Assembly: GCA_964525185.1 (NCBI GenBank)
Contig: CAZGFQ010000003.1
Location: forward strand, 29,862 to 93,861
Origin: JABHGY01 sp964525185
Lineage (GTDB): Bacteria; Fidelibacterota; Marinisomatia; Marinisomatales; UBA1611
DNA length: 64,000 bases
Direction: 5' to 3'
A program made the position numbers and the translations under genes. The notes below the pieces were generated by a model. It was not told the DNA's origin and ran no database searches. It was given only the letters and a program-made list of their open reading frames with translations. Below are positions 16,003-25,628 of this stretch, in pieces (within the stretch, counting starts at the first letter, position 1; each line of letters starts with the position of its first letter).

Positions 16003-18999
16003 ATGAAACACATACGCATATTAATGATTTACCTTTTAGGCTCTATTTTATTTGGGCAAAACCTACTGGACCAAGCTGGAATCCCAATTCGTCAGGGAAT
16101 TCATATCGAATGGTTTAAAACAGTGAGCCCAGGAACAGATGGAACAGCCATATTTGTTTGGTCAGATAATCGGTTTGGCCCACGAAATATTTTTGCTCAA
16201 AAAGTGAATGGAGATGGAGAATTACTTTGGGGAGAAGGCGGCGCAGTTATAACTGATTTACCAGGAAGACAAGAAGATCCTGTCTCTATATCAGACGGAA
16301 ATGGTGGTGTTTTTATTGCGTGGATCGATTATCGTTTTGATGCTGAAGGGGATGTTTTCTATCAACATATTGATGCAGATGGAAATCGACTTTTAGATGA
16401 TGGTGGAATTGCTTTAGCGCTAATCCCAAGCAAACAAATATCCATTAATATGTGTACTGATAGTTTGGGTGGTGTGTTCGTCACCTGGCAGGATAAACGG
16501 AACCAAGTGGATGAAGATATTTATGGAACTCATATTTCTGCAAACCACGATGTCATTGAACCTGCATCTGGTGTGCCTGTGATTGTGGCTGGTGGCGCCC
16601 AAATGGCTAAAAGTATTGAATATGCAGGAAATAATGAAGCCTTTGTAGTGTGGGCAGATGCACGAAATGGCGGAAATATGGATATTTATGGTCAAAGATT
16701 TGATATGGAAATGAATCCACTTATGGAAAGTGAAGGATTTCCGGTCGCTTCATCTGATTTACTTGAAACACGTCCAAGAACCACATATATGACAAATAAT
16801 CAATCATTTGTTACATGGAAATCAGGCGATGAAAGTTCTGAAATACTTTATCAAATAATTGATATGGACGGTTTTGTGCTGTCAGAACCTGGAAAAGTAT
16901 CAGATTTTGATGCTATTCAAAAATCCCCTCGTGTAAAACGTAATTCAAATGGTGAAGTATTTTTAAGTTGGACAGATTTAAGGTTTGATACAATTGATGG
17001 CCATATTTTCTTTCAAAAAATCGGATTAGATGGTTCTGTGTTATGGGGTGATGGAGTTCAATTAGATGACTCAGGAGAAAAACATTTAAATGGACGATTT
17101 GCACCAGATGAAAATGGAGGCTTATACGTCGTTTGGGAACGAGGGAGTAATCCTGATACTGATATTCCGGCTCAATATATTTCTGCTGATGGAGTTGCAG
17201 GATGGGCAGATGGATATAATATTACAATTGCAGAAGGGAATCAGGAAGCACCAAATGTTATTTATTCTCCAGGGGTTGGACTCTTTACTATTTATGGGGA
17301 TGCATCATCTGGAAGTGTAAATCTGCTCGTTGATTATCCTGCTGATACAGAAGCAGATATATTAGGTGCTACTGGTATGGACGGCGATGTAAAATATATA
17401 CAAGGGTTTAATTCAAATGTAGATGAAATCATTCTTTTATGGGAAGATAACCGACACGCACAAAAAATATATGCAAATCGGGCTGCCAATGAATCTTTAG
17501 AAGTAACGAATGGAAATCAAATTACCTTTTCAGATGATGATGCCTCTGTTGATGATTTATCTTATCCTAGATACTATTTTGATGGTGACCATGTGTATGT
17601 TGCTACATTTGATGGGTCAGGTACACCGAAATCAATGCGTATAAATAAATTAACGACTGATTTTGAGAATTTATGGGGTGATTCAGGTATAGCTGTTACA
17701 AGTATGATGGACCAAAGTAATGGGAGACTCCTAGGGCTTGAAGAAAGTATTGCTTGTTTTTGGAGTGAATCACAAGCAATTAGCTTAGACATCCTATTCC
17801 AAAAGTATGATTCAGATGGGAATGCATTATTAGAAGAAGGTGGTAAAGTTTTATTGGATGGATGGAATGATGAATATGTTTTAAATGTTTTCAATACACC
17901 TGATAATAATATTATGATTGTTTGGCTAGATAATGCTTGGGGAAGTACAACCATTAAAATAAAGAAAATTGATTTAAATGGAAATTTAGCTGTTGGATGG
18001 TCTTCCAGTGGAATAAATCTGAGTGAAACGGTTTACGATATTCAAGACATATCCGCAGAAGTCATTTCTGATGAAGATGGTATTTTTGTCGTTTGGCGAC
18101 AAACGACCACAACTGAAACAGAAATATATGGACAAATTATCGATTGGGATGGAAATATTATGTGGGAAAACGGTGGTCTGTCGATTTCAAATGCAGAACA
18201 TGATCAAGTAAATCCATCCATGGATGTAGATCCCATTGGAAAAACAGCTTTTATTGCTTGGGAAGATTTACGTAATGGGATTGATTATAATGTATTTGGA
18301 CAAGAAATCGACCTAGTCAGCGGAGAATTAAATGGAGAAGCCATTCAATTTTCTGCAGACACAACACAACAACTTAAGCCGTATGTTAAAAATATATTGC
18401 AGGGCCAATATCTCATTTTATGGGAGGATGGTCGTGGTTTTTGGAATAATGATCCATTAATGACTGGCGGTGCTGACATTTATGGAAGTGGGTATGCAAC
18501 GTGGAATGGAATAACATCGGAAATCGATGGTTTTCCTGTCGTGGCAAATTATCATGAGCAGGGGCAAGTTGAAGTCACAAATTATAATCAAGAATCGCAA
18601 TATTTACTCCATTGGATTGATTTACGAAGCTCAGGCAAAGAAGATATTTATAATTATTATGGACGAATCATTGAAGTAGCAGATTTATTGGATGTAAAGG
18701 ATGAGCACGAAGTTTGGGCACAAAATTTTAAATTACATTCAGCATTTCCAAACCCATTTAATGGTGCAATTACATTCACATTTGATATGATGGGAAAAAA
18801 TCCGGTTGAATTCTCGATTTATGATATATCTGGACGGAAAGTATCAGATAGGCTCATTGTTCCTTCTTCTGCAGGTAAATACCATATTTCATGGGATGGT
18901 AAAAATATGCAAGGTCAACAAGTTGGGAGCGGAATATTCTTTTATCAATTCAAGACAAATGATGTAATAATAAAAGATAAAATTACATACTTAAAGTAA
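16003..18999 (+). CDS. Large secreted repeat protein with Por-type (T9SS) sorting domain
   Basis: 998 residues with a signal peptide (LIYLLGSILFGQN). About ten repeats of 60-100 residues contain a recurring core like LLWGEGGAVITD, VLWGDGVQL, NLWGDSGIAVT or IMWENGGLSIS, preceded by GGVFIAWIDYR-like strands. They probably form a beta-propeller or solenoid. The last about 85 residues are a Por-secretion sorting domain: SAFPNPFNGAITFTF, then FSIYDISGRKV, then GSGIFFYQFKT, ending ITYLK. In Bacteroidetes such domains direct export by the type IX system and surface attachment. No catalytic motif is seen. Only ten bases separate it from the lipoprotein gene upstream and three from the carboxypeptidase downstream. 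Confidence 0.83.
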   Translation: MKHIRILMIYLLGSILFGQNLLDQAGIPIRQGIHIEWFKTVSPGTDGTAIFVWSDNRFGPRNIFAQKVNGDGELLWGEGGAVITDLPGRQEDPVSISDGNGGVFIAWIDYRFDAEGDVFYQHIDADGNRLLDDGGIALALIPSKQISINMCTDSLGGVFVTWQDKRNQVDEDIYGTHISANHDVIEPASGVPVIVAGGAQMAKSIEYAGNNEAFVVWADARNGGNMDIYGQRFDMEMNPLMESEGFPVASSDLLETRPRTTYMTNNQSFVTWKSGDESSEILYQIIDMDGFVLSEPGKVSDFDAIQKSPRVKRNSNGEVFLSWTDLRFDTIDGHIFFQKIGLDGSVLWGDGVQLDDSGEKHLNGRFAPDENGGLYVVWERGSNPDTDIPAQYISADGVAGWADGYNITIAEGNQEAPNVIYSPGVGLFTIYGDASSGSVNLLVDYPADTEADILGATGMDGDVKYIQGFNSNVDEIILLWEDNRHAQKIYANRAANESLEVTNGNQITFSDDDASVDDLSYPRYYFDGDHVYVATFDGSGTPKSMRINKLTTDFENLWGDSGIAVTSMMDQSNGRLLGLEESIACFWSESQAISLDILFQKYDSDGNALLEEGGKVLLDGWNDEYVLNVFNTPDNNIMIVWLDNAWGSTTIKIKKIDLNGNLAVGWSSSGINLSETVYDIQDISAEVISDEDGIFVVWRQTTTTETEIYGQIIDWDGNIMWENGGLSISNAEHDQVNPSMDVDPIGKTAFIAWEDLRNGIDYNVFGQEIDLVSGELNGEAIQFSADTTQQLKPYVKNILQGQYLILWEDGRGFWNNDPLMTGGADIYGSGYATWNGITSEIDGFPVVANYHEQGQVEVTNYNQESQYLLHWIDLRSSGKEDIYNYYGRIIEVADLLDVKDEHEVWAQNFKLHSAFPNPFNGAITFTFDMMGKNPVEFSIYDISGRKVSDRLIVPSSAGKYHISWDGKNMQGQQVGSGIFFYQFKTNDVIIKDKITYLK

Positions 19000-19002
19000 A
19001 TA

Positions 19003-21321
19003 ATGAATAAAATACATTTCTTTCGATGGATAAGTATACTTTTTTTATCCTTATTATTTGGCCAATCTCTAGATTCGCGATATCATACGCTTGATGAAAT
19101 ATATGATTATTTATACGAAATTGAAGATGATCCTGCTACAGACTATTTTTATAGGATAGATACAGTTGGATATTCTACGCAAGAAAATATACCCATCCTT
19201 GCTGTTAAAATATCAAATAATGTTCAGGTACGGGAAGATGAAGCAAGATTATTATTTGTAGGGCAAGTGCATGCGGAAGAAATTATTGGAGTGGAAGCTG
19301 TTATAACATTGATTGATGATTTAGTATATCCTGAACCGATACTGCAAAATCATGTAAATGTATTACGTGGGAATTTAGATATTTGGATTATACCAACCGC
19401 GAATCCGGAAGGTTTAAATGTGGTGAACGAAGGAGCTGATGTAAGTTATAGAAAAAATAAACGAGATTTATCTCCGGATGGGCCATTCCCAAATGGTATT
19501 TTCGATTTTGATCCTTCAGTTGGAAATGATATTGATGGTGTAGATTTAAATAGAAATTTTGGATTTAATTGGGTTTTTGGAGACACTTTTCTTGAACCGG
19601 ATGCGAGTGAATATGCAGCACATTATGATTATTATAAAGGGGAAGAACCTTTCTCAGAGACTGAAGCTGTGGCCATTCGTGATTTAGCCTTAAGAGAACA
19701 ATTTTTATTTTCAATTGTATGGCATAGTTCACGATCCGGTCGATTATCTGAAAAAATATTCACATCTTGGTTGTGGGAAGAGTCAAAGCCATCACCAGAT
19801 TTAACATATATGAAAACCATGGCAGATGATTTTGCAGAAGAAATTGAAACAGAAGATGGGTCAGGAACCTATTTATCCGTTTATAGTGGATCGCGAAATG
19901 GGAAATTGCATGATTGGTTTTATCGAGAAACAGGGTGCATTCAATATTTAATTGAATGTGGGACAGCAAATATTCACCCCGACAGCACTTTATTAGAGAA
20001 TACCATTGAACGGGTCAATCCAGCTATGTGGTATCTCATGGATAGATCCATTGGTTATTATATGGATGCATCTCAATTAACAGGACTGATTACAGATGCA
20101 ATGACAGGAGCCCCTATCCAAGGTGCAATTGTCGAAGTATTAGAACATACTGGATCGGTGTTAAAACCACGGAAAACAGATGAATTCGGGCGATTTAGAC
20201 GTATTCTAGATGTTGGATCTTATACCGTTTTAGTCCGTGCAAAAGGCTATTTGCCACAAACCATAAATGTTGTGGTTAATAATGCAGCGATTACAAACCA
20301 GGATATTGCATTAAATAGTGCCCCTATTTATACATTGAATATATCAACTATAATCCATGACTTATTGACGGTAGAAAGTACAGGGTACTTATCCACAGAA
20401 TTTGGAATAGATACACTTGTCATTGGTCAATCCAATATTATTGAACTTCCTGAGGATAATTATCACTTAGTTCTATTACGTGGTGAACCATTAATGCCGT
20501 GGGAAGGTTCGATTTACTTAAATCAGGATATGTCCATTACGGCAGATTTTCAAGAAGCAACATCTTTTGTCTTGGGTGAATCGTGGCCTTGGAATCATGC
20601 AGAAGGTCCATGGCAGGCAGGCAATATTATTCTTAAAACTCAGGAAAGTCCCTATTATGAAAATGGGGATACAACTATGTCAGAACAGTGGATGGAATCA
20701 GATTTGATTGATGTAACAGGAAAAAATAGACTTGTATTAAAAGTGGATCATCGATACGAAACAGAGTGGGATTATGATCCGATCTCAATTTTAATTTTAG
20801 ATAATAATGATTCTCTTCTTGCGAGCAAATCGTGGACGGGATTAGCCTGGGAACATATTCAAGCAAATTATATAACGGCTGTTCGTGAAAGTGGTTTTGA
20901 TAGTGTGAAAATCAGATTGAGTTTTATGCCAGATGAAACGGTGAATTACCATGGGTGGGAATTACAAGGATTAACATTATTTTCAATTCACGATGATTAT
21001 CTAAGTGTTGTTACATCACAAGGCGGTCCAATGCCAAAAATTCCATTAACGCTCAATGGTATATTCCCCAACCCATCTCAAGGACAGTTCCAAGTTGATA
21101 TTGGTCATTGGCCTGGTGGAAAAGGCGGCATTACGATCTATAATTTATTAGGGCAAGAAATAACTCAATATCCAATAAATCAATTATCACCGGGACGACA
21201 TTTCATTCGATTGAATTTGGAGCAATCTGTGAATAAAATTTTAAGTTCTGGAGTCTATTTTATCGTTTTAAATACAGATAGGGAAATGGTTACACAAAAA
21301 TGCGTATTTATGAAAAATTAA
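19003..21321 (+). CDS. Secreted zinc carboxypeptidase (M14) with sorting domain
   Basis: 772 residues with a signal peptide ending near LFGQS. Residues about 25-345 form an M14 carboxypeptidase domain. The zinc ligands are H90 and E93 (HAEE) and H241 (VWHSS). The substrate-binding DLNRNF is at 181-186 and the likely catalytic base is E318 (LIECGT). A carboxypeptidase regulatory-like domain follows (about 360-430: TGLITDAMTGAPIQGAIVEV). After beta domains comes a Por-type sorting domain (GIFPNPSQGQFQVD, ITIYNLLGQEI, SSGVYFIVL). All key residues are present, so an active exopeptidase is expected. Its position downstream of the pgs genes allows a role in trimming peptides or the gamma-linked polymer, but the substrate cannot be read from sequence. 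Confidence 0.9.
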   Translation: MNKIHFFRWISILFLSLLFGQSLDSRYHTLDEIYDYLYEIEDDPATDYFYRIDTVGYSTQENIPILAVKISNNVQVREDEARLLFVGQVHAEEIIGVEAVITLIDDLVYPEPILQNHVNVLRGNLDIWIIPTANPEGLNVVNEGADVSYRKNKRDLSPDGPFPNGIFDFDPSVGNDIDGVDLNRNFGFNWVFGDTFLEPDASEYAAHYDYYKGEEPFSETEAVAIRDLALREQFLFSIVWHSSRSGRLSEKIFTSWLWEESKPSPDLTYMKTMADDFAEEIETEDGSGTYLSVYSGSRNGKLHDWFYRETGCIQYLIECGTANIHPDSTLLENTIERVNPAMWYLMDRSIGYYMDASQLTGLITDAMTGAPIQGAIVEVLEHTGSVLKPRKTDEFGRFRRILDVGSYTVLVRAKGYLPQTINVVVNNAAITNQDIALNSAPIYTLNISTIIHDLLTVESTGYLSTEFGIDTLVIGQSNIIELPEDNYHLVLLRGEPLMPWEGSIYLNQDMSITADFQEATSFVLGESWPWNHAEGPWQAGNIILKTQESPYYENGDTTMSEQWMESDLIDVTGKNRLVLKVDHRYETEWDYDPISILILDNNDSLLASKSWTGLAWEHIQANYITAVRESGFDSVKIRLSFMPDETVNYHGWELQGLTLFSIHDDYLSVVTSQGGPMPKIPLTLNGIFPNPSQGQFQVDIGHWPGGKGGITIYNLLGQEITQYPINQLSPGRHFIRLNLEQSVNKILSSGVYFIVLNTDREMVTQKCVFMKN

Positions 21322-24300
21322 TTCTTACAATTCTACTGACTAGTTTCAGTTTTGCTGATGGTTTATCTTTTCGAGGAAAAACAACCGAAAATCTCATTCA
21401 AGAAACGATTCCATTGGCTTTTCAACATTTTGTTGAAACAGAATTGGATTTACCCCATTTAGCGAATATGAATCGCGGAAGTTACCTTATCATTGTTCCA
21501 GATGGATTGGTTAATTATTTAGATCAATTTGTCTCTTTTAAAAAATCACAAGGATTTGATGTGATTGTTTCTCTACTTTCTGAAGCAGGGAGTAGTTCCG
21601 ATGAAATTAAATCATTTATTGGCGCAACATTGGCAGAAGATCCAATGTTAGAATATGTTCTCCTAATTGGAGATGTAGACGGATTTGCCGCTTTACCTTC
21701 GTTTTATTATGGTCCTGAAAATGATGTATCTGACCAAAAATACTCCCATTTGGTTGGTGATGATTTTATCCCAGATGTATTTATTGGAAGAATGTCTGTT
21801 GATAATTTGACTGATTTAATTGTGATTTTATCAAAAACAATGAAATATGCTCGAGATCCTTTAGCCTATGATCAAGATTGGCTAAATCGCGGACTCGTTG
21901 TGGCTGGGAATTATAGTAATACATATCCGATTCCCATTACACCCAAATGGACATCCTATTGGCTGCGAGATGAATTGCTCAATTTTGGTTATTCAAATGT
22001 GGATACTGTTTTTTATCCACCAACGCAACAAGGAGCACCTCAAATTATTTCAGCCATTAATCAAGGTGCCGGCATTGTGAATTACCGCGGATGGGGAGAT
22101 GCCAACGGTTGGCATTATCCCGAATTCCATGTGAGCGATGTAAATGATTTAAATAATGGTTGGTTAACACCTGTATTTATGAGCTATGTCTGTAATTCAA
22201 ATGATTTCGCTAATAATGTTGACCCTTGTCTGTCCGAAGCTGTGTTACGTTCTGGGACACCATCTGTCCCAAAAGGTGGCGTAGCCTTCATTGGTCCATC
22301 GGATCTTCATACAAGTACAAAATACAATAATATCATTAATGCCTATATGTATGATGCAATGTTGAATCATAAAGTTGTGGAATTAGCACCAGCTATGCTT
22401 GCAGGACAATTGGGGTTACAAAAAGAATTCCCTGAGCAAGATGATGCGGGGGAAGCTCAGGAATTTTATACTCATGTTTATAATATTTTAGGCGATCCTT
22501 CCTTACAAGTTTATACAGGAACTCCGAATTTGTTTTTGTTTGATATGGATCCAGTCTATGAAAATGATGGTCTTTTAGATATTCGCATCACAAATGAAAA
22601 TGAACAAATGGTTGCAAATGCTGTTATAAGTGTTATGGTAAATGGAGAAATCGTCGCCAAAGGATTGACAGATAATACCGGACGATTCTTAGCTAGTGTG
22701 GATGTCCAAAATATTGCGGAAATAGACATTTATTCGAATAAGAATGATTTTATTCAAGGCCATTTCGTTGCCAGTGTTGAAAATGCAACATCTGATATTC
22801 ATTTAAACCAAATAGCCGTTTCATCCGAAGATAATGACGAAAATGTAGCATTAGGTGAATCATTTGAACTTTCAATATCGCTAACAAATAATTCCGATAA
22901 TGTGGCAGGAGGTTTTATTGGATCGTTATCGTTTAATGCTGGAGTAGAGCCTCAACTCATCGAAGTAAATATTCCTGAAATAAATTCAGGAGAATCAGCT
23001 ATTCTCGTTATATCTGATTTAGTGATATATGAACCTTTTCACTCTAACGGTGCAGCCGCTCGACTTTCGGATAATAATGGAATAAAAATGGGTGATCTTG
23101 TTATTCCTGTAATAATGCCCAATTTTGATATTTCCTTTTCAAATACAAATCTTACACCAAATTCAACATTTACGCCTGCTCTATCAATCAAAAGTTACAC
23201 GAATGCAGATTATAATGATTTTTGGGTTGATATCTCATGTTTGAATGATTCCAATGATTGTGTTGTGGGACCGAATGATGATTTTCAAGGCAATTGGACA
23301 TCCATAGCTGCGTTTGAAGAGCAATTGTTTACAAATAATGCCGAAATTGGTTTGGGTGATATTTCTTATGGCAGCGATATAACATTTTTCGTGGACTTTT
23401 TTAAAGGTGATAATTCTATTTATAGTCAAGAAGTTAAACTACACATTGAACCACAAACAGAAAGCCTTCCGGTGGCCCCATCCAATTATGGGTATTGGGC
23501 TTATGATAATACCGACTCAGGATTTGACCAAACACCCACATTTAATTGGATAGAGCTAGACCCATCATTTGGGGGAACAAATGGAACAGAATATTTACTG
23601 GACGATGATGATCACGTTGATATTGCTTTACCCTTTACATTTCAATATCATGGGCAAGCGTATGATGGATTAACCATTAGTTCAAATGGATGGGCATCAT
23701 TTGAATCCTGTTATATTGATTACTTTTGGAATTATACGATTCCGATGTACATGGGACCAAAGGCATTATTAGCTCCTTTTTGGGATGATTTAGAAGTTGT
23801 GGATGAAAATTGGATTCGGGTTTATACGTGGCATGATGAAGCGAATGGTCGATTCATTGTGGAATGGTCTCGTGTGTTAAATGGATATGATGAAACGACT
23901 GAAGAAACATTTGAAATTATTCTATATTCTCAGAATGCTATTCCAACAGAATCTGGGGACGGTGTCATCGAATTCCAATACTTAATCATAGATGATGTGG
24001 ATGCAACAAAAAATTATGCGACCATCGGGATTGAATCACCGGGGAAAAATGATGGAATTCAGTATTCCTTTAATCATGGACTTGCGTCTGGAGCTGCTCC
24101 GCTCGAGAATGAGCGAATCATTCGATTTACCACAGAAGCTCCCGATAATTATGTTGCACCATTAGGGATTGAATCTGAAATACATCCAAACACATTTCAA
24201 CTATCATATGCATATCCGAATCCATTTAACCCAACTACACATTTAAATGTTACTTTGGGAGAAAGTCAATATTTATCTGTTTTGATTTATGATATGCTTG

Positions 24301-24467
24301 GCAGAGAAATAAATACACTTGTTTCTACATGGATGGATGCGGGGCAACATCATTTATCATGGAATGGCTTTAATCTAGCAGGGGAAATTGTATCTTCAGG
24401 GCCGTATTTTATTGTAGCTAAAACCAAAAATGATACTCGCATTCAAAAAGTATTATTTATAAAATAA
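21300..24467 (+). CDS. Second gingipain-like (C25) secreted protein with sorting domain
   Basis: 1055 residues. ATG 21300 lies inside the end of the carboxypeptidase gene (22-base overlap). A signal peptide (LILTILLTSFSFADG) is followed directly by a C25 domain without a long propeptide: IPDVFIGRMSV, then IVNYRGWGDANGWHYP (260-274), then MSYVCNSNDFANN with the presumed nucleophile C298, and ILGDPSLQVY. The usual GHG histidine position is W265; H272 lies seven residues on and might substitute. Ig-like regions follow, then an AFTFQYHGQAYDGLTISSNGW-like sandwich domain also found in the C25-dockerin protein of this window. A Por-type sorting domain closes the protein (AYPNPFNPTTHLNVTL, VLIYDMLGREI, SGPYFIVAKT). 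It is related to the protein at 6723 in domain order but ends differently. Confidence 0.85.
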   Translation: MRIYEKLILTILLTSFSFADGLSFRGKTTENLIQETIPLAFQHFVETELDLPHLANMNRGSYLIIVPDGLVNYLDQFVSFKKSQGFDVIVSLLSEAGSSSDEIKSFIGATLAEDPMLEYVLLIGDVDGFAALPSFYYGPENDVSDQKYSHLVGDDFIPDVFIGRMSVDNLTDLIVILSKTMKYARDPLAYDQDWLNRGLVVAGNYSNTYPIPITPKWTSYWLRDELLNFGYSNVDTVFYPPTQQGAPQIISAINQGAGIVNYRGWGDANGWHYPEFHVSDVNDLNNGWLTPVFMSYVCNSNDFANNVDPCLSEAVLRSGTPSVPKGGVAFIGPSDLHTSTKYNNIINAYMYDAMLNHKVVELAPAMLAGQLGLQKEFPEQDDAGEAQEFYTHVYNILGDPSLQVYTGTPNLFLFDMDPVYENDGLLDIRITNENEQMVANAVISVMVNGEIVAKGLTDNTGRFLASVDVQNIAEIDIYSNKNDFIQGHFVASVENATSDIHLNQIAVSSEDNDENVALGESFELSISLTNNSDNVAGGFIGSLSFNAGVEPQLIEVNIPEINSGESAILVISDLVIYEPFHSNGAAARLSDNNGIKMGDLVIPVIMPNFDISFSNTNLTPNSTFTPALSIKSYTNADYNDFWVDISCLNDSNDCVVGPNDDFQGNWTSIAAFEEQLFTNNAEIGLGDISYGSDITFFVDFFKGDNSIYSQEVKLHIEPQTESLPVAPSNYGYWAYDNTDSGFDQTPTFNWIELDPSFGGTNGTEYLLDDDDHVDIALPFTFQYHGQAYDGLTISSNGWASFESCYIDYFWNYTIPMYMGPKALLAPFWDDLEVVDENWIRVYTWHDEANGRFIVEWSRVLNGYDETTEETFEIILYSQNAIPTESGDGVIEFQYLIIDDVDATKNYATIGIESPGKNDGIQYSFNHGLASGAAPLENERIIRFTTEAPDNYVAPLGIESEIHPNTFQLSYAYPNPFNPTTHLNVTLGESQYLSVLIYDMLGREINTLVSTWMDAGQHHLSWNGFNLAGEIVSSGPYFIVAKTKNDTRIQKVLFIK

Positions 24468-24516
24468 TGTGTAACATTCGGAATCAACAAGCATCCAATG
24501 GGAAAAGGAAAAAATT

Positions 24517-24753
24517 ATGATTAATGTATATTCAACTACTTTTTGTCCATATTGTGTTAATGCAAAAAGACTGCTAACAGAAAAAGGGATGGATTTTGAA
24601 GAAATCAATATTGAAGAAAAAGGCATTAGCAGAGAAGAATTAGTTGAAATAACGGGAGGACGGTCTGTGCCACAAATTGTGATAAATGATAAACCCATTG
24701 GCGGATATGATAATTTAGTTCAACTAGATCAAGCTGGGGAATTATCCGCCTGA
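24517..24753 (+). CDS. grxC: Glutaredoxin
   Basis: A 78-residue single-domain glutaredoxin. The dithiol active site CPYC is at residues 10-13 (STTFCPYC), with the cis-proline stretch GGRSVPQIVI and the glutathione-binding GGYDNL near the C-terminus. It reduces disulfides or mixed disulfides in the cytoplasm with glutathione or another thiol. Both active cysteines are ordinary TGT codons, not selenocysteine. A purine-rich ribosome site (GGGAAAAGGA) precedes the ATG. It lies 49 bases after the C25 gene, the longest spacer in this 25-kb run. Confidence 0.92.
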   Translation: MINVYSTTFCPYCVNAKRLLTEKGMDFEEINIEEKGISREELVEITGGRSVPQIVINDKPIGGYDNLVQLDQAGELSA

Positions 24754-25622
24754 CTTTCATTCGTAAACGTGTTTTATATGTATTCCTAGTGGGTGTAGGA
24801 ATGCTGGGATGGACATCCTGTTCGTTTTTTAAAGTAGAAATAGACCCATTTATTGATCTTCCAGCCCTTGATGCGCATATTCTAAATACACGTGATTGGC
24901 TTCATTATGCACAAGAAGAGTACGAAGCATTTCAGCCCCTTTTAAAAGAAGAGCAAGCTGTTAATATTAAAAAGAAATTCAAAATATATCAGCGATTAAA
25001 AGCATTAAACCTTCGAATGGGGCAAGCATTATCTGATATTTCCAATTCTTTGGAGGAACAAAAGAATATGGCTTTACAATTAAAAGGGCAGCCGGGATTG
25101 GTGTTTATAGATTCTATATCCGGGAAATCCCATCCATTATTAGATTTGTTGGTGGCAAATAAACAAAGAATTAGTCAATCGCAATCTGTTTATGAGAGTG
25201 GAAAAATAAAATGCATCAGATTATTTAAAAAACGAAAGAAGCGACTTGTTTTTATTCGAGATCAAGTAAAGCCATGGCAGAATGAAGTGGCTGAATTAGC
25301 ATTAAAACGGCATGAAATACGCGAAAGTATGATTCAATTTGAACATACCCTAGGTGAAGCAGTTTTTCAGCAGGAAAATGAATTATATAAGAAAAATATT
25401 TCTGATCTTTCTCGGCGATTGAATAAAAGGATAAAAGCACTCAATCGATTTGAAAAAAATGTTAATCACATGATAAGGATTGCTAAAAAAGAAGTGGGCG
25501 CATTCGTTTATAAAACACCTATAAATGACCCCAAAAAAGAGTATGAAAACCGATTTGAACAAGATTTAATTCATTACAAAGAAACATTAAATGAATTAAA
25601 GAAAACATTTGAATCGTTATAA
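24750..25622 (+). CDS. Coiled-coil lipoprotein of unknown function (non-ATG start)
   Basis: About 290 residues, family not recognised. The frame contains a complete lipoprotein signal only if translation begins upstream of GTG 24789: the basic IRKR, a hydrophobic VLYVFLVGVGMLGW and the lipobox TSC. The only candidates there are CTG 24750, which overlaps the glutaredoxin stop as CTGA and has GGGGA ten bases before it, or ATT 24759. I chose CTG; GTG 24789 and ATG 24801 remain possible but would drop the basic n-region. The mature part is Lys/Glu/Gln-rich and helical, with long coiled-coil stretches (about 60-110 and 160-290). The gene ends six bases before the convergent metalloprotease gene, with no terminator between them. 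Confidence 0.65.
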   Translation: MTFIRKRVLYVFLVGVGMLGWTSCSFFKVEIDPFIDLPALDAHILNTRDWLHYAQEEYEAFQPLLKEEQAVNIKKKFKIYQRLKALNLRMGQALSDISNSLEEQKNMALQLKGQPGLVFIDSISGKSHPLLDLLVANKQRISQSQSVYESGKIKCIRLFKKRKKRLVFIRDQVKPWQNEVAELALKRHEIRESMIQFEHTLGEAVFQQENELYKKNISDLSRRLNKRIKALNRFEKNVNHMIRIAKKEVGAFVYKTPINDPKKEYENRFEQDLIHYKETLNELKKTFESL

Positions 25623-25628
25623 ATGATA

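Noticed and set aside
17574..17954. 126-residue antisense frame over the repeat protein
   Set aside because: Inside a large gene with clear repeats and sorting domain; no independent support.
24517..24753. Glutaredoxin as a selenoprotein
   Set aside because: Both active-site codons are TGT, so it is an ordinary CPYC glutaredoxin despite selAB being present.
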